Assembly: GCF_019880555.1 (NCBI RefSeq)
Contig: NZ_JAINVU010000005.1
Span: forward strand, 186,001-250,000
Reading direction: 5' to 3'
Length of the DNA stretch: 64,000 nt
Source: Hephaestia mangrovi
GTDB taxonomy: Bacteria; Pseudomonadota; Alphaproteobacteria; Sphingomonadales; Sphingomonadaceae
Every line of letters starts with the position of its first letter. Position 1 is the stretch's first letter. The translations under genes and the position numbers were made by a program. This document shows positions 9,286 to 17,558 of this stretch, in pieces. The notes below the pieces were generated by a model. That model was not told the origin of the DNA. It did not search any database and saw only the letters and a program-made list of their open reading frames with translations.

Positions 9286-10356
9286 TCATGCCGCCAGCAG
9301 CGCCAGCGCCTCGCGGCCGAGCCGCTGCGTGAGGTGTTCGGCAGGCTCGTCGTGCCCCAGCCGCGCTGCCTGCCCCGCCCAGAGCGGCGAGAAACCGGCA
9401 TCGCCTTTGGCCTCGGCAGCGCGACGCAAGGGCGCGAGCGCGGTACTGGCATAGGGATAAGGCGGCGCGGCAGGATCGATCGGCCCAAGCGTTTCGACCA
9501 GGCGGTTGCGCAGGCCGCGCGCGAGGCCGCCCGAAAACAGGTTGGTGAAAACGCCATGCTCGGCCGCCTCGCTCGCCAGCGCGGCGCGGTGCATCGACGA
9601 GACGAGCGATTCGGGCGCGCGTAGATAGGCCGTGCCGATCTGCACCGCCGCCGCACCGAGCATCATCGCCGCGGCAATGCCGCGCGCATCGGCGATACCG
9701 CCGGCGGCGATCACCGGCACCTCGACCGCATCGACGATCTGCGGCAGCAACGCGAACAGCCCCATCCGCTCGGCGGGGTCGGCGGGCAGGAACGCGCCGG
9801 CATGGCCGCCCGCCTCCCATCCCTGGGCGATGATCGCATCGACGCCACGGCCAGCGAGATAGCGCGCTTCATCGACGGTGGTCGCATTGCCGATCACCAT
9901 CGCCCCGCTCGCGCGGACGCGATCGAGCAGGTCGGCGGTCGGCAGGCCGAAATGGAAGCTCACCACCTCGGGCCGCAGCGCCACGACCAGATCACCCATC
10001 GCCGCGTCGAACGGCACGCGGAGCGGCGGCGGCGGCGCGTCGCCGACATCGAACTCGGCGTAGAACGGCGCCAACCGCGTGCGCCAGGCGTGATCGTCGG
10101 GCGCGGCGGGCATCGCATGGCAGAAGAAGTTGAGGTTGACCGGCCCGACGCCCGCCGCGCGCACCGTTTCGACCTCGCGCCGCACCATCTCGGGCGTGGC
10201 CATGCCGCATGGCAGCGACGCCAGGGCGCCGCCGCGCGCCGCCGCGATGGCAAGCGCGCTGCCCCCGGCGCCGGCCATCGGCGCCTGGACGATCGGCAGC
10301 GACACGCCGACGCGCGCAATGAAGCGCGCATCAGGCCAGCCGCCCGCCATCACCAT
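9286..10356 (-). CDS. nitronate monooxygenase family flavoprotein
   Basis: 356 residues, TIM-barrel FMN enzyme of the 2-nitropropane dioxygenase family. Seen: the N-terminal QAPMAGAGGSALAIAAARGGALASL, VSFHFGLP (candidate catalytic His), IAQGWEAGGHAGAF and VIAAGGIADARGIAAAMMLGAAAVQIGTAYL, the FMN-phosphate loop. It oxidises alkyl nitronates such as propionate-3-nitronate. It lies between gloA and gloB, overlapping the gloA stop by 7 bp (ATG at 10356; a second ATG at 10350). That placement suggests joint expression for detoxification, an inference from context only. Confidence 0.92.
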   Translation of the reverse strand: MVMAGGWPDARFIARVGVSLPIVQAPMAGAGGSALAIAAARGGALASLPCGMATPEMVRREVETVRAAGVGPVNLNFFCHAMPAAPDDHAWRTRLAPFYAEFDVGDAPPPPLRVPFDAAMGDLVVALRPEVVSFHFGLPTADLLDRVRASGAMVIGNATTVDEARYLAGRGVDAIIAQGWEAGGHAGAFLPADPAERMGLFALLPQIVDAVEVPVIAAGGIADARGIAAAMMLGAAAVQIGTAYLRAPESLVSSMHRAALASEAAEHGVFTNLFSGGLARGLRNRLVETLGPIDPAAPPYPYASTALAPLRRAAEAKGDAGFSPLWAGQAARLGHDEPAEHLTQRLGREALALLAA

Positions 10357-10805
10357 TCGCCGACATTGGGCATCGACACCCAGGGCTCGGCCGGTTCGAG
10401 CGACCCGTCCTTCTGCAACAGCTCGATCGAGATGTTATCGGGGGTGCGGACGAACGCCATGTGGCCGTCCCGCGGCGGGCGGTTGATCGTCACGCCGGCA
10501 TCCATCAGCCGCTGGCAGGTCGCGTAGATATCGTCGACGCGATAAGCCAAATGCCCGAAATTGCGCCCGCCCCCATAGGTTTCCGGCGCGCCGCCGTCCT
10601 CGGGCGGCCAATTGTAGGTCAGCTCCACCTCGGCATGGGCGCGATTGCCCTCGCCGTTCATGTCGCCCGGCGCGGCAAGGAAGATCAGCGTGAACCGGCC
10701 CTTCTCGCTTTCCATCCGGCGAACTTCCTTGAGGCCCAGGAGTTCGAAGAAACGGATCGTCGCGTCGGGATCGGTGACGCGGATCATCGTGTGGAGATAG
10801 TTCAT
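10350..10805 (-). CDS. gloA: lactoylglutathione lyase (glyoxalase I)
   Basis: 151 residues, VOC-fold metalloenzyme. It begins MNYLHTMIRV; this His is the first metal ligand. RFTLIFLA, the glutamate in HAEVELTYNW, the second His in FGHLAYRVDD and the Glu in ISIELLQ complete the usual ligand set. It isomerises the methylglyoxal-glutathione hemithioacetal to S-lactoylglutathione, the substrate of GloB encoded two genes on. ATG at 10805, with GGAGGG about 10 bases upstream. First gene of the operon. Confidence 0.95.
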   Translation of the reverse strand: MNYLHTMIRVTDPDATIRFFELLGLKEVRRMESEKGRFTLIFLAAPGDMNGEGNRAHAEVELTYNWPPEDGGAPETYGGGRNFGHLAYRVDDIYATCQRLMDAGVTINRPPRDGHMAFVRTPDNISIELLQKDGSLEPAEPWVSMPNVGEW

Positions 10806-10898
10806 GGCTTGGCGCGCCCTCCGTTCGTCTATATTAAGTAACGGTTCATCGCAGATCGGCGATGCCGGTCTCGGGCAATATCGGGAGGATCGGCGGCA

Positions 10899-11615
10899 AT
10901 GGAAGAGCGCGTGACACGATTTGGCGGTCCGCTGCTGGTGGCCGCCGCGATCCTGGCGATCGGAATGATCGTCGGCGGCTATCTGCTCGGCAACGGTCTC
11001 GTCCGCGCGCATCACGCCGATCGCGCGGTGACGGTGCGCGGCCTCGCCGAGCGCGACGTCGTTGCCGATCTCGCGACCTGGGATCTTTCCTATTCCGAAC
11101 AGGGCACCGATCTCGCCGAGGTGCAGGCGCGCATCCAGCGCGACACCCAATCGGTGCGCGCCTATTTCCAGAAGCTGGGCTTCCCCGCCGACGCGCTGCA
11201 GCCGGCCGGCGCCAGCGTCAATCAATTCTACAATAACGGCGTGTCGACGGTGACGATCAACCAGCGCCTGCAGTTCCGGACGACCGACATCCCCCGCGCG
11301 CGGCGCGCGGTCGCCGACCAGTTCGATCTCGTCAACGCCGGCGTGCAGCTGCAGGACGGCTCCAAAATGAACTACAGCTTCACCAAATTGAACGACATCA
11401 AGCCGCCGATGGTCGCCGCCGCGACCAAGGACGCGCGCGCGGCGGCCGAACAATTCGCCAAGGACAGCGGCACCGCGGTCGGCGGCATCAAGAGCGCGAC
11501 CCAGGGCTATTTCTCGATCGAGGCGCGCGATGGCGACAGCGGCGGTTTCGGCGTCGCCGACACCCCGTTCAAGAAAGTCCGCGTCGTGACGACGGTGGAA
11601 TTCTACCTCGATTGA
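10899..11615 (+). CDS. SIMPL (DUF541) domain protein
   Basis: 238 residues. One N-terminal membrane helix (about 10-33) leaves the rest in the periplasm. From about residue 40 the sequence follows the SIMPL/DUF541 pattern: VTVRGLAERDVVADLATWDLSYSEQG, QRLQFRTTDI and a C-terminal VRVVTTVEFYLD. Family members (YggE, BP26) are periplasmic or outer-membrane proteins linked to oxidative stress, without an agreed biochemical activity. ATG at 10899 with GGGAGG upstream. The 3' end overlaps the convergent TPR gene by 13 bp. Confidence 0.88.
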   Translation: MEERVTRFGGPLLVAAAILAIGMIVGGYLLGNGLVRAHHADRAVTVRGLAERDVVADLATWDLSYSEQGTDLAEVQARIQRDTQSVRAYFQKLGFPADALQPAGASVNQFYNNGVSTVTINQRLQFRTTDIPRARRAVADQFDLVNAGVQLQDGSKMNYSFTKLNDIKPPMVAAATKDARAAAEQFAKDSGTAVGGIKSATQGYFSIEARDGDSGGFGVADTPFKKVRVVTTVEFYLD

Positions 11616-12433
11616 GGAACGGGCGTGGCGCCGCCGGGCGCATCGAATTGCTGCAGCGCCTGCTCGGCGGCGTGCCCGGCGGGGCTGTTGGGCGCCAGCG
11701 TAACCGCGCGGCGCCACGCCGCCTTGGCGCTCGGCTCGTCGCCGCTTTTCGCCGCGATGTTGCCGGCCTCGAGCTCGACCGGCGCCGCGTTCGGCGCGCG
11801 CGATTCGGCCTCGGCAATATCCTTGTGCGCGCGATCGAGATCGCCCATCCGCCGCGCCAGCGTCGCCGACAGCAGCCAGGCGAGCGAATCCTGCGGCACC
11901 GCCGCCAGCGCCTGATCGAGATCGGCGCGCGCCGCCGCCAGGTCTCCGGTCGCGACCAGCGCGCGGGCACGATCGAGCTGCGCCTCGCCGCGCTGGCGCT
12001 GGTCCAGCGTGCCGGCCGCCAGCGCGGCATCGAGCGCCGACTTCGCTCCCGCCGCGTCTCCGGCGGCGAGCCGTGCATTGCCCGCCTCCGCCCAATAGGC
12101 CGCCGCGCGATCGTCCTGCGCGGCCTGCGCCGCCTTGGCCGCGGTGACGAACTCGTCGCCCGCCGCCTGCCACTTGCCCTGATTGGCATAAGCGACGCCG
12201 AGACATTGCTGCGCGACGAACCCGCCGCCGTCGATCTGCCACTGATTGGCGCGCGTCTCGGCCTTTTGCGGATCGCTGACCGCGAGTTGCAGGCAGCCGT
12301 GGTAGCGCACCTCGTCGGGCGCCGGCGGCCCGACGACGCCGCCGATCGAACTACGCGTGCCGATCGACGATTGCGGCGTGTCACCGGGCTGGACGGCCTG
12401 TTGGGCGGCGAGGAGAAACGGGATCAGGAGCAA
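11603..12433 (-). CDS. secreted TPR-repeat protein
   Basis: About 276 residues with an N-terminal hydrophobic export signal (LLIPFLLAAQQA). The mature part has tetratricopeptide-type helical repeats from about residue 65 onward, recognisable as LGVAYANQGKW, GNARLAAGDAAGAKSALDAAL, RALVATGDLAAARADLDQAL and AAWRRAVTLAPN. The TTG at 12433 has GAGGA 8 bases upstream and overlaps the hydrolase stop by 10 bp; an in-frame GTG at 12478 would give 15 more residues. It probably acts as a protein-protein scaffold in the periplasm; partner unknown. Follows the alpha/beta hydrolase gene on the same strand. Confidence 0.8.
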   Translation of the reverse strand: MLLIPFLLAAQQAVQPGDTPQSSIGTRSSIGGVVGPPAPDEVRYHGCLQLAVSDPQKAETRANQWQIDGGGFVAQQCLGVAYANQGKWQAAGDEFVTAAKAAQAAQDDRAAAYWAEAGNARLAAGDAAGAKSALDAALAAGTLDQRQRGEAQLDRARALVATGDLAAARADLDQALAAVPQDSLAWLLSATLARRMGDLDRAHKDIAEAESRAPNAAPVELEAGNIAAKSGDEPSAKAAWRRAVTLAPNSPAGHAAEQALQQFDAPGGATPVPQSR

Positions 12434-13137
12434 GCGAGCACGTCCTCGATGGCACGGATGATGAGCGCGATGTCGCACGCGCGCGACATCCGGTGATCGC
12501 CATCCTTGACCAGCCAGGTCTGCACGTCGGCTGAACGAAGCGCGCCGGCGATCAGCGGCGCCCGCGCCCAGGGCACGTCGCGATCGGCCTGCCCCTGCAC
12601 GATCCGCACTGGCCCGTCATAGGCGATCTCGCCGTCGAGGACGTGGAGCCGCTCGCCCGCTTCCCAGAACGCCCGCGTGGTGACGGTCGGCTGGTCCGAA
12701 TAAGGCGACTCCTCGAGCACGCGGCCGTGCGCGGCAAAATCGCGCTTCTGCGCGTCGGTGAAACCCCAATCGGTGAAATCGGGCGCGGGCGCGATGCCGA
12801 CCAGCCCCGCCACCTTCTCCGGCCGCGCGATCGCGGCAAGCAGCATCAGCCAGCCGCCCATCGACGAGCCGACCAGCACCGCCGGCCCCGTGATCGTGTC
12901 GAGCATCGCCAGCGCGTCGTCGCGCCAGTCGGCCAGGGTGAAATCCTCGAACGCGCCCGGGCTCTCGCCGCAGCCGCGATAATCGAAGCGGAGGAAGGCG
13001 CGGCCGGTTTCCCGCGCCCAGATTTCCAGCGCGACCGCCTTGGTGCCGCTCATGTCCGAGGCATAGCCGGGCAGGAAAACGACCGTGGGAGAGGCGCCCG
13101 CGGTGCGATGATGGGCAAGCCGGGGGGAGTCGGTCAT
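12424..13137 (-). CDS. alpha/beta hydrolase, ABHD10-like
   Basis: 237 residues, cytoplasmic. Serine nucleophile elbow GSSMGG, the acid in GQADRDVP and the histidine in DGDHRMS give a complete triad. VVFLPGYASDMSGTKA and FDYRGCGESPG form the oxyanion side. The arrangement resembles the ABHD10/YqiA-like esterase and thioesterase group, which removes acyl groups from proteins or small molecules. Substrate not inferable. ATG at 13137. Coupled to the downstream TPR gene by overlap. Confidence 0.87.
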   Translation of the reverse strand: MTDSPRLAHHRTAGASPTVVFLPGYASDMSGTKAVALEIWARETGRAFLRFDYRGCGESPGAFEDFTLADWRDDALAMLDTITGPAVLVGSSMGGWLMLLAAIARPEKVAGLVGIAPAPDFTDWGFTDAQKRDFAAHGRVLEESPYSDQPTVTTRAFWEAGERLHVLDGEIAYDGPVRIVQGQADRDVPWARAPLIAGALRSADVQTWLVKDGDHRMSRACDIALIIRAIEDVLACS

Positions 13138-13204
13138 GTGCTCCCCCTAGAGCGGATGGCACCGGATCGAAACCTTTGTTCGGCAAGTCAACAGCCCCAC
13201 GCCC

Positions 13205-13279
13205 GTCACCCTGAACTCGGTTCAGGGTCCATGGACCGACGCCAACGTCGCACGGAGTGGCGGTTGTTGCTCAGCATGA
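13205..13279. repeat. dispersed palindromic repeat (full 30-bp copy plus truncated inverted partner)
   Basis: 13205-13234 reads GTCACCCTGAACTCGGTTCA then GGGTCCATGG: an imperfect palindrome ending in CCATGG. A truncated inverted partner, CTCAGCATGAC, ends at 13279. The same 30-bp unit occurs twice as an inverted pair at 42830-42925. It lies between two same-strand alpha/beta hydrolase genes. The arrangement is REP/BIME-like. Confidence 0.75.
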
Positions 13280-13296
13280 CGAGGCAAGGCGCTCGG

Positions 13297-14193
13297 TCAC
13301 TTTGCCAGAAACGCGTCGAGCGCCGCCTGGAATGCCGCTGGCTGGTCGAGCATCACGAAATGCGCGCTGTCGCCAACCGGCACGAAGGTAACGTTCGGCG
13401 CCTTGGCATATTCGGCCTTGTAGAAGGCGTCCGCCCGATCCTTGGGCAACTGGTCCGACCACGGATAGACCAAGGTGATCGGCGTCGCGATGGCCGTCAT
13501 GTCGGGGCGCAGGTCGGTAGTCATGTCCTCGTACATCGCCTCGCCGGAGACACGCGGATCGGCCTGTTTGAACCACGCCGCCACCTTCGCGCGGCTGTCG
13601 GGCTTGAGCGCCAGGGTGTTAGCCGTCGCACTCGCCGCCGCGTCGTTGGCGGGCCGGCCGTAGCTGGCGACCTCCCGGTCGCGCATCGCCTTCGCCTGCG
13701 GCTCGACCTGCGCGACCGTCGCGCCGGGCAGGAAGATATCGCCGACATAAGGCAGCGAATCGACCACCATCAGCTTGCCGACATCGGCCGGGTGCGCGTG
13801 CGCGAGCATCAGCGCAACCAGCCCGCCCATCGAATGGCCGACCACCGCCGCGCCCTGCAGCTTGTTCCTGGTGATATACGAATCGAGATCGCCAACCACA
13901 CCCTCGAGAATGCCGGGCTGCGTGTTGGCACCGGGATCACCGCCGCCGAAACCGTTGACCTGAACCAGGATCACGCGGTGATCGCTGGCTAGACCGGGGG
14001 CGACGCCATCCCACACCGCGCGTGGCGAGGAGAGGCCGGGGATCAAGATCACCGGCGCCCCCTTGCCGATCGCCTCGATCGAGATGTGGGCGGTATGTTC
14101 GGACGACGGCGCGGCGGCATGACCCGGCTGCGGATGCAGGATCGCCAGGGGCATGGCGGCGGACAAAGCGATACGGGCGAGAAAGCGGATCAT
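13297..14193 (-). CDS. secreted alpha/beta hydrolase
   Basis: 298 residues with a signal peptide (MIRFLARIALSAAMPLAILH, then PQPGHAA). Nucleophile elbow GHSMGG, acid Asp in YPWSDQLPK, histidine in GDSAHFVMLDQP. It resembles proline-iminopeptidase or esterase-type hydrolases. The ATG at 14193 overlaps the XRE regulator stop by 4 bp, making this the last gene of a three-gene operon (membrane protein, regulator, hydrolase). A periplasmic hydrolase controlled by an XRE repressor suggests an envelope substrate, but that is inference. Confidence 0.87.
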   Translation of the reverse strand: MIRFLARIALSAAMPLAILHPQPGHAAAPSSEHTAHISIEAIGKGAPVILIPGLSSPRAVWDGVAPGLASDHRVILVQVNGFGGGDPGANTQPGILEGVVGDLDSYITRNKLQGAAVVGHSMGGLVALMLAHAHPADVGKLMVVDSLPYVGDIFLPGATVAQVEPQAKAMRDREVASYGRPANDAAASATANTLALKPDSRAKVAAWFKQADPRVSGEAMYEDMTTDLRPDMTAIATPITLVYPWSDQLPKDRADAFYKAEYAKAPNVTFVPVGDSAHFVMLDQPAAFQAALDAFLAK

Positions 14194-14399
14194 TGCTCAT
14201 TCTCCTTCGACGGGCTCGCGAAGACGTCTTCGATGGCGAGCCCGAACAATTCGGCGATCTTGAACGCGAGCGGCAGCGAGGGATCGTAGCGGCCGGTTTC
14301 GATCGCATTGACGCTCTGGCGCGAAACCTCGAGCCGCTCGGCGAGATCGCTCTGGCTCCAGTTGCGCTCGGCACGGAGCACCTTGAGGCGATTGTTCAT
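14190..14399 (-). CDS. XRE-family transcriptional regulator (YozG/Cro-like)
   Basis: 69 residues, almost entirely one helix-turn-helix domain: LKVLRAERNWSQSDLAERLEVSRQSVNAIE with recognition helix around SRQSVNAIETGRY, then FKIAELFGLAIEDVF. This compact form is typical of repressors paired with a small membrane protein. It overlaps both neighbours by 4 bp. The promoter of its operon carries inverted repeats (14833-14880) suited to binding a small dimeric repressor, so autoregulation is likely. Confidence 0.92.
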   Translation of the reverse strand: MNNRLKVLRAERNWSQSDLAERLEVSRQSVNAIETGRYDPSLPLAFKIAELFGLAIEDVFASPSKENEQ

Positions 14400-14812
14400 T
14401 CGTCGCCCCCTGCCATCCGGTCCCTGATCGCGAGGACGCCCTGGACGATGCCGAAAGCCGCGCACCACAGCGGAAACGCGAGATAAACCGGCGGATGGCC
14501 GACCATGCCGGTATTTTCGAGGAAACCCCAGACGGTTGCAACGGCGAGCAGGATGCCCGTACCCCACAGCATCGACACGATCAGGCGGTTGCGGATGAAC
14601 TCGTCGCGCTCCTCCACCAGATAAAGACCCATCACCAGGATCACGCCCAGCAGCGGCAGGGTCGGCAGGATCGACAACATCGCCAGCGCCAGCCCGGCAG
14701 GATGATGCGCGTCGGCATAGCGGTTCGCGGCGAACAGGATCAGCACATAGGCCGTCATCAGCGGCATGAACCGCAGGATATACCGACGCTGTGCGGGATT
14801 CCCCTTGCGCAT
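14396..14812 (-). CDS. four-helix inner-membrane protein paired with XRE regulator
   Basis: 138 residues with four predicted membrane helices (about 13-30, 43-64, 80-100, 107-128). A conserved cytoplasmic EERDEFIRNR sequence lies between helices 2 and 3. This acidic-arginine motif after the second helix is common in membrane proteins found next to YozG-type regulators; their function is not established. The ATG at 14812 has AAGGGAG about 6 bases upstream. First gene of the operon, about 24 nt after the inferred transcription start. Confidence 0.82.
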   Translation of the reverse strand: MRKGNPAQRRYILRFMPLMTAYVLILFAANRYADAHHPAGLALAMLSILPTLPLLGVILVMGLYLVEERDEFIRNRLIVSMLWGTGILLAVATVWGFLENTGMVGHPPVYLAFPLWCAAFGIVQGVLAIRDRMAGGDE

Positions 14813-14832
14813 GACAAACTCCCTTCGAATCA

Positions 14833-14880
14833 GTAAAGGGAGCTTTACAGTCAAGTTTGCTTGTCTGTCAAGCGTGCTTG
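14833..14880. promoter_or_regulatory. operator-like inverted repeats over the XRE operon promoter
   Basis: Two copies of CAAG-N4-CTTG (14852-14863 and 14869-14880, centres 17 bp apart) sit inside the longer direct repeat GTCAAGnnTGCTTG. One lies in the -35/-10 spacer and one overlaps the -35. A third inverted repeat, GTAAAG-GGAG-CTTTAC (14833-14848), covers the -10. Positions fit repression by the operon's own XRE protein. Confidence 0.65.
14844..14871 (-). promoter_or_regulatory. sigma70-type promoter of the membrane protein / XRE / hydrolase operon
   Basis: On the minus strand a perfect -35 TTGACA (14871-14866) and a -10 TGTAAA (14849-14844) are separated by 16 bp. The predicted transcript starts near 14836, giving a leader of about 24 nt that contains the ribosome site. 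The promoter lies between the stop codon of the Mur ligase gene and the operon start. Confidence 0.7.
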
Positions 14881-16296
14881 CTATTCTGTCGCTGTCGCTT
14901 TCCTTTTGATCGACGCCAGCATGTCCGCCGCCAGCACGCTCAGCGTGTCGTCTCGCGCGCCCATCACCACGATGCGATCGCCCGCTCGCGCCACGGCAAC
15001 GAGATGCGCAGCGGCGGCCTCGCGAGCGGGAATATGGCGGGCATTCGCGCCGGCGGCGGCGATGTCGGCGACGATATCGGCGCTGGTCACTTCGCGCGCC
15101 ACGGTGCCGCCCTGATAGACCGGATCGGGCAGCACGAGTTCGTCATCATGCCGCAGCCGCTCGACGAAACTCGCCACCAGTTCGCGCCGCATCTGCTTGA
15201 GCGGGCCATAGCCGTGCGGCTGAAACAGGATCAGCAGGCGACCGGGAAAGGCGTGCAGCGTATCGAGCGTGGCGGCGATCTTGTCGGGGTTGTGGCCGAA
15301 ATCGTCGATCACCGCGACGCCGTTCGCCTCGCCGACCAGCTCGAATCGCCGCCTGAGCCCGGTGAACCCGCCGATCGCCGCCACGGCGTTGGCCAGCGAC
15401 ACCCCCGCCGCGCCCGCCGCCCCGATCGCCGCCAGCGCGTTCGAGACATTGTGGCGGCCGGGCACTTGCAGCGAGACGCGAATCGGCGGCTCGCCCTGCT
15501 CGGCAATGTCGAAATCGACCCCGAACGGGCGTTCTTCGAGAGCCGACGCGACAAGATCGGCATCGCCGTCGATCGCGACGGTCAGCCGCCGCTCGGGCGG
15601 CAATGCCATCGCCAGCGCGGCGCCTTCTGCATTGTCGAGGTTGATCACCGCGCGGCCCGCGCGGCCGATGAAATCGCCGAACAACGTGCGCAGTTCATCA
15701 AGCGACTTGTGATCGACGCTGACGTTGTTGAGCACCGCGATCTGCGGCCGATAGAGCGCGATCGATCCGTCGCTTTCATCGACCTCGCTGACGAACGCAT
15801 CACCGGCGCCGACCAGCGCGCTGGCGAACGGCGCTTGCGGCGAAACGAAATTCTTCATCACCGCACCGTTCATCACCGTCGGATCGCGCCCCACCTGGTA
15901 CAGGATCCAGCCGATCATGCCGGTGACGGTCGATTTGCCGCTGGTGCCGGCGACGCCGATCGGCAGCACCGCGGCATTGAACAGCGAGGCATTGAGCTCG
16001 GCGCGCGTCATCCGCGCCGCGCCGAGGCGATTCGCCGCGACGATATCCGCCACCGTCTCTTCGACCGCCGCCGAGGCGACGACGATCTGATCGGCCGAGG
16101 TCACGCCGCTGCCGTCCTGCGCGAACAGCGCGATGCCACGCGCCCTCAGCGCATCGAACTTGGCGGGCACGCGCCCGGCATCGAGCGCGCGGTCCGATCC
16201 CGCCACGGTTGCGCCGCGCGCGGCGAGGATCATCGCCAGCGGCATCATGCCCGAGCCGCCGATGCCGACGAAGAAGTAGGATTTGCCGTCCGTCAT
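14881..16296 (-). CDS. Mur ligase family protein (MurC/Mpl type)
   Basis: 471 residues with the MurC-type order. An N-terminal Rossmann domain begins [14 protein letters not shown]; the ATPase P-loop GTSGKST is at 117-123; NNVSVDHK and the [12 protein letters not shown] segment follow; the C-terminal domain contains [16 protein letters not shown]. MurC and Mpl usually have GTHGKTT, so the P-loop is divergent. The divergent neighbour is an LD-carboxypeptidase, which makes a peptidoglycan-recycling role (joining recycled peptide to UDP-MurNAc, as Mpl does) more likely than the essential MurC step. ATG at 16296; the gene ends directly at the XRE operator repeats. Confidence 0.85.
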   Translation of the reverse strand: MTDGKSYFFVGIGGSGMMPLAMILAARGATVAGSDRALDAGRVPAKFDALRARGIALFAQDGSGVTSADQIVVASAAVEETVADIVAANRLGAARMTRAELNASLFNAAVLPIGVAGTSGKSTVTGMIGWILYQVGRDPTVMNGAVMKNFVSPQAPFASALVGAGDAFVSEVDESDGSIALYRPQIAVLNNVSVDHKSLDELRTLFGDFIGRAGRAVINLDNAEGAALAMALPPERRLTVAIDGDADLVASALEERPFGVDFDIAEQGEPPIRVSLQVPGRHNVSNALAAIGAAGAAGVSLANAVAAIGGFTGLRRRFELVGEANGVAVIDDFGHNPDKIAATLDTLHAFPGRLLILFQPHGYGPLKQMRRELVASFVERLRHDDELVLPDPVYQGGTVAREVTSADIVADIAAAGANARHIPAREAAAAHLVAVARAGDRIVVMGARDDTLSVLAADMLASIKRKATATE

Positions 16297-16342
16297 GCGC
16301 CCGCGCTATCGACGCTTTCCATTTCGGGGGCAAGGAGCAGCC

Positions 16343-17158
16343 ATGCGCATCGCGGTCGTCGCACCCGCACGAGAGCTTGATCGAGGCACCGCGGCCAGGG
16401 CCGAGGCGTTCGTCGCGATCGCCTTTCCCGAAATCGAGCTGATCGTCGACCCGCAATGCTTCCTTTCCGACGGCCATTTCGCCGGCAGCGATGCCGAGCG
16501 CGCCGCGGCGTTCGTGCGACGCGCCAACGATCCGGCAATCGACGCGATCTGGTTCGGCCGCGGCGGCTATGGCTCGAATCGCCTGCTCGACGCGGTGATG
16601 CCCGAACTCGGCCCGGCGGCGCGCGACAAGGCCTATCTCGGCTATTCGGATTGCGGCTTCCTGCTCGGCGCGCTCTACGCCCGGCGGATCGGGCGACCGA
16701 TCCACGGGCCGATGGCGATCGACATCAATCGCGAGGGCGGCGACGCGACCGTCACCCGCAGCCTCGCCTGGCTGACCAGCGGCGACCGCGCCGGCCTCGA
16801 GCCCGGGCTCGGCGATCGCCCCGCGGCGGCGTTCAATCTCGCGATCCTTACCGCGATGATCGGCACGCCCTGGCTGCCCGATCTCACCGATCACGTGCTG
16901 CTGATCGAGGAAGTCTCCGAACCGCTCTACCGGATCGATCGGATGCTGTTCCAGCTTGCCCATGCCACGCAGCTGAAGGGGCTCGCCGGGGTCCGCCTCG
17001 GCGCGGTGCGCGACGTGCAGGAAAACGACCCGCCATGGGGCGAAAGCCTGAAAACGATGATGACGCGCTGGTGCGGCGAGATGGGCGTGCCGTATCTCGG
17101 CCGCGCCGAAATCGGCCATGATGCGGCAAATCGCGTCGTGCCGTTCGGCCTCGCCTGA
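16343..17158 (+). CDS. LD-carboxypeptidase, peptidase family S66
   Basis: 271 residues. The serine nucleophile lies in LGYSDCG (Ser102) after the FGRGGYGSNRLLD segment. The acid is probably in LIEEVSEPLYRIDRML and the histidine in GRAEIGHD near the C-terminus, the S66 Ser-Glu-His order. HGPMAIDINR is the other conserved stretch. Known members (LdcA) remove the terminal D-Ala from murein tetrapeptides in the cytoplasm. ATG at 16343 with AAGGAG upstream; 46 bp from the divergent Mur ligase start, so the two may share a control region. Confidence 0.9.
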   Translation: MRIAVVAPARELDRGTAARAEAFVAIAFPEIELIVDPQCFLSDGHFAGSDAERAAAFVRRANDPAIDAIWFGRGGYGSNRLLDAVMPELGPAARDKAYLGYSDCGFLLGALYARRIGRPIHGPMAIDINREGGDATVTRSLAWLTSGDRAGLEPGLGDRPAAAFNLAILTAMIGTPWLPDLTDHVLLIEEVSEPLYRIDRMLFQLAHATQLKGLAGVRLGAVRDVQENDPPWGESLKTMMTRWCGEMGVPYLGRAEIGHDAANRVVPFGLA

Positions 17159-17174
17159 TCCTGCGCCTCCGTCC

Positions 17175-17558
17175 TCAGCGGGAGATCGTCGCGGCCTCGC
17201 GACGATCCGCCTGTTCGGCGACCGGCGGCTGCCGTACCATCACGAACGGGCCGCCCCAATTGCCCCTTATCCGCCACGTGCCGGCAATCTCGGTCGCCTC
17301 GGCATCGAGCGTGCCGGCGTAATGGATCGGCGACGCATGACGATCGTCATAGGTTTTGATGAAGCTCACCGCGGTGCCGGCGCGAAGGCCCTGGATCAGC
17401 CCGGTGAACGACCGCCCGTCGGATGCCGTCTCCTCGGTCTCGCCGGCGAGATTGCCGCCGCGATCGATCAGCGTGGCGACGAAGGTTTCGGGCGGCAGCA
17501 GCCGCGGATAGCTGAAGATGCCGTGCCAGACGCCCGAAAGATCGACCGCCTCGCTCAT
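17175..17558 (-). CDS. conserved hypothetical protein
   Basis: 127 residues, no signal peptide or membrane segment. [14 protein letters not shown] and [19 protein letters not shown] suggest a small beta-barrel with repeated G-x-W strands, and [11 protein letters not shown] suggests another strand-turn. I do not recognise a named family. The ATG at 17558 overlaps the Trm112 stop by 4 bp, so it is the last gene of the ybbN / LON / Trm112 operon. Confidence 0.8.
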   Translation of the reverse strand: MSEAVDLSGVWHGIFSYPRLLPPETFVATLIDRGGNLAGETEETASDGRSFTGLIQGLRAGTAVSFIKTYDDRHASPIHYAGTLDAEATEIAGTWRIRGNWGGPFVMVRQPPVAEQADRREAATISR

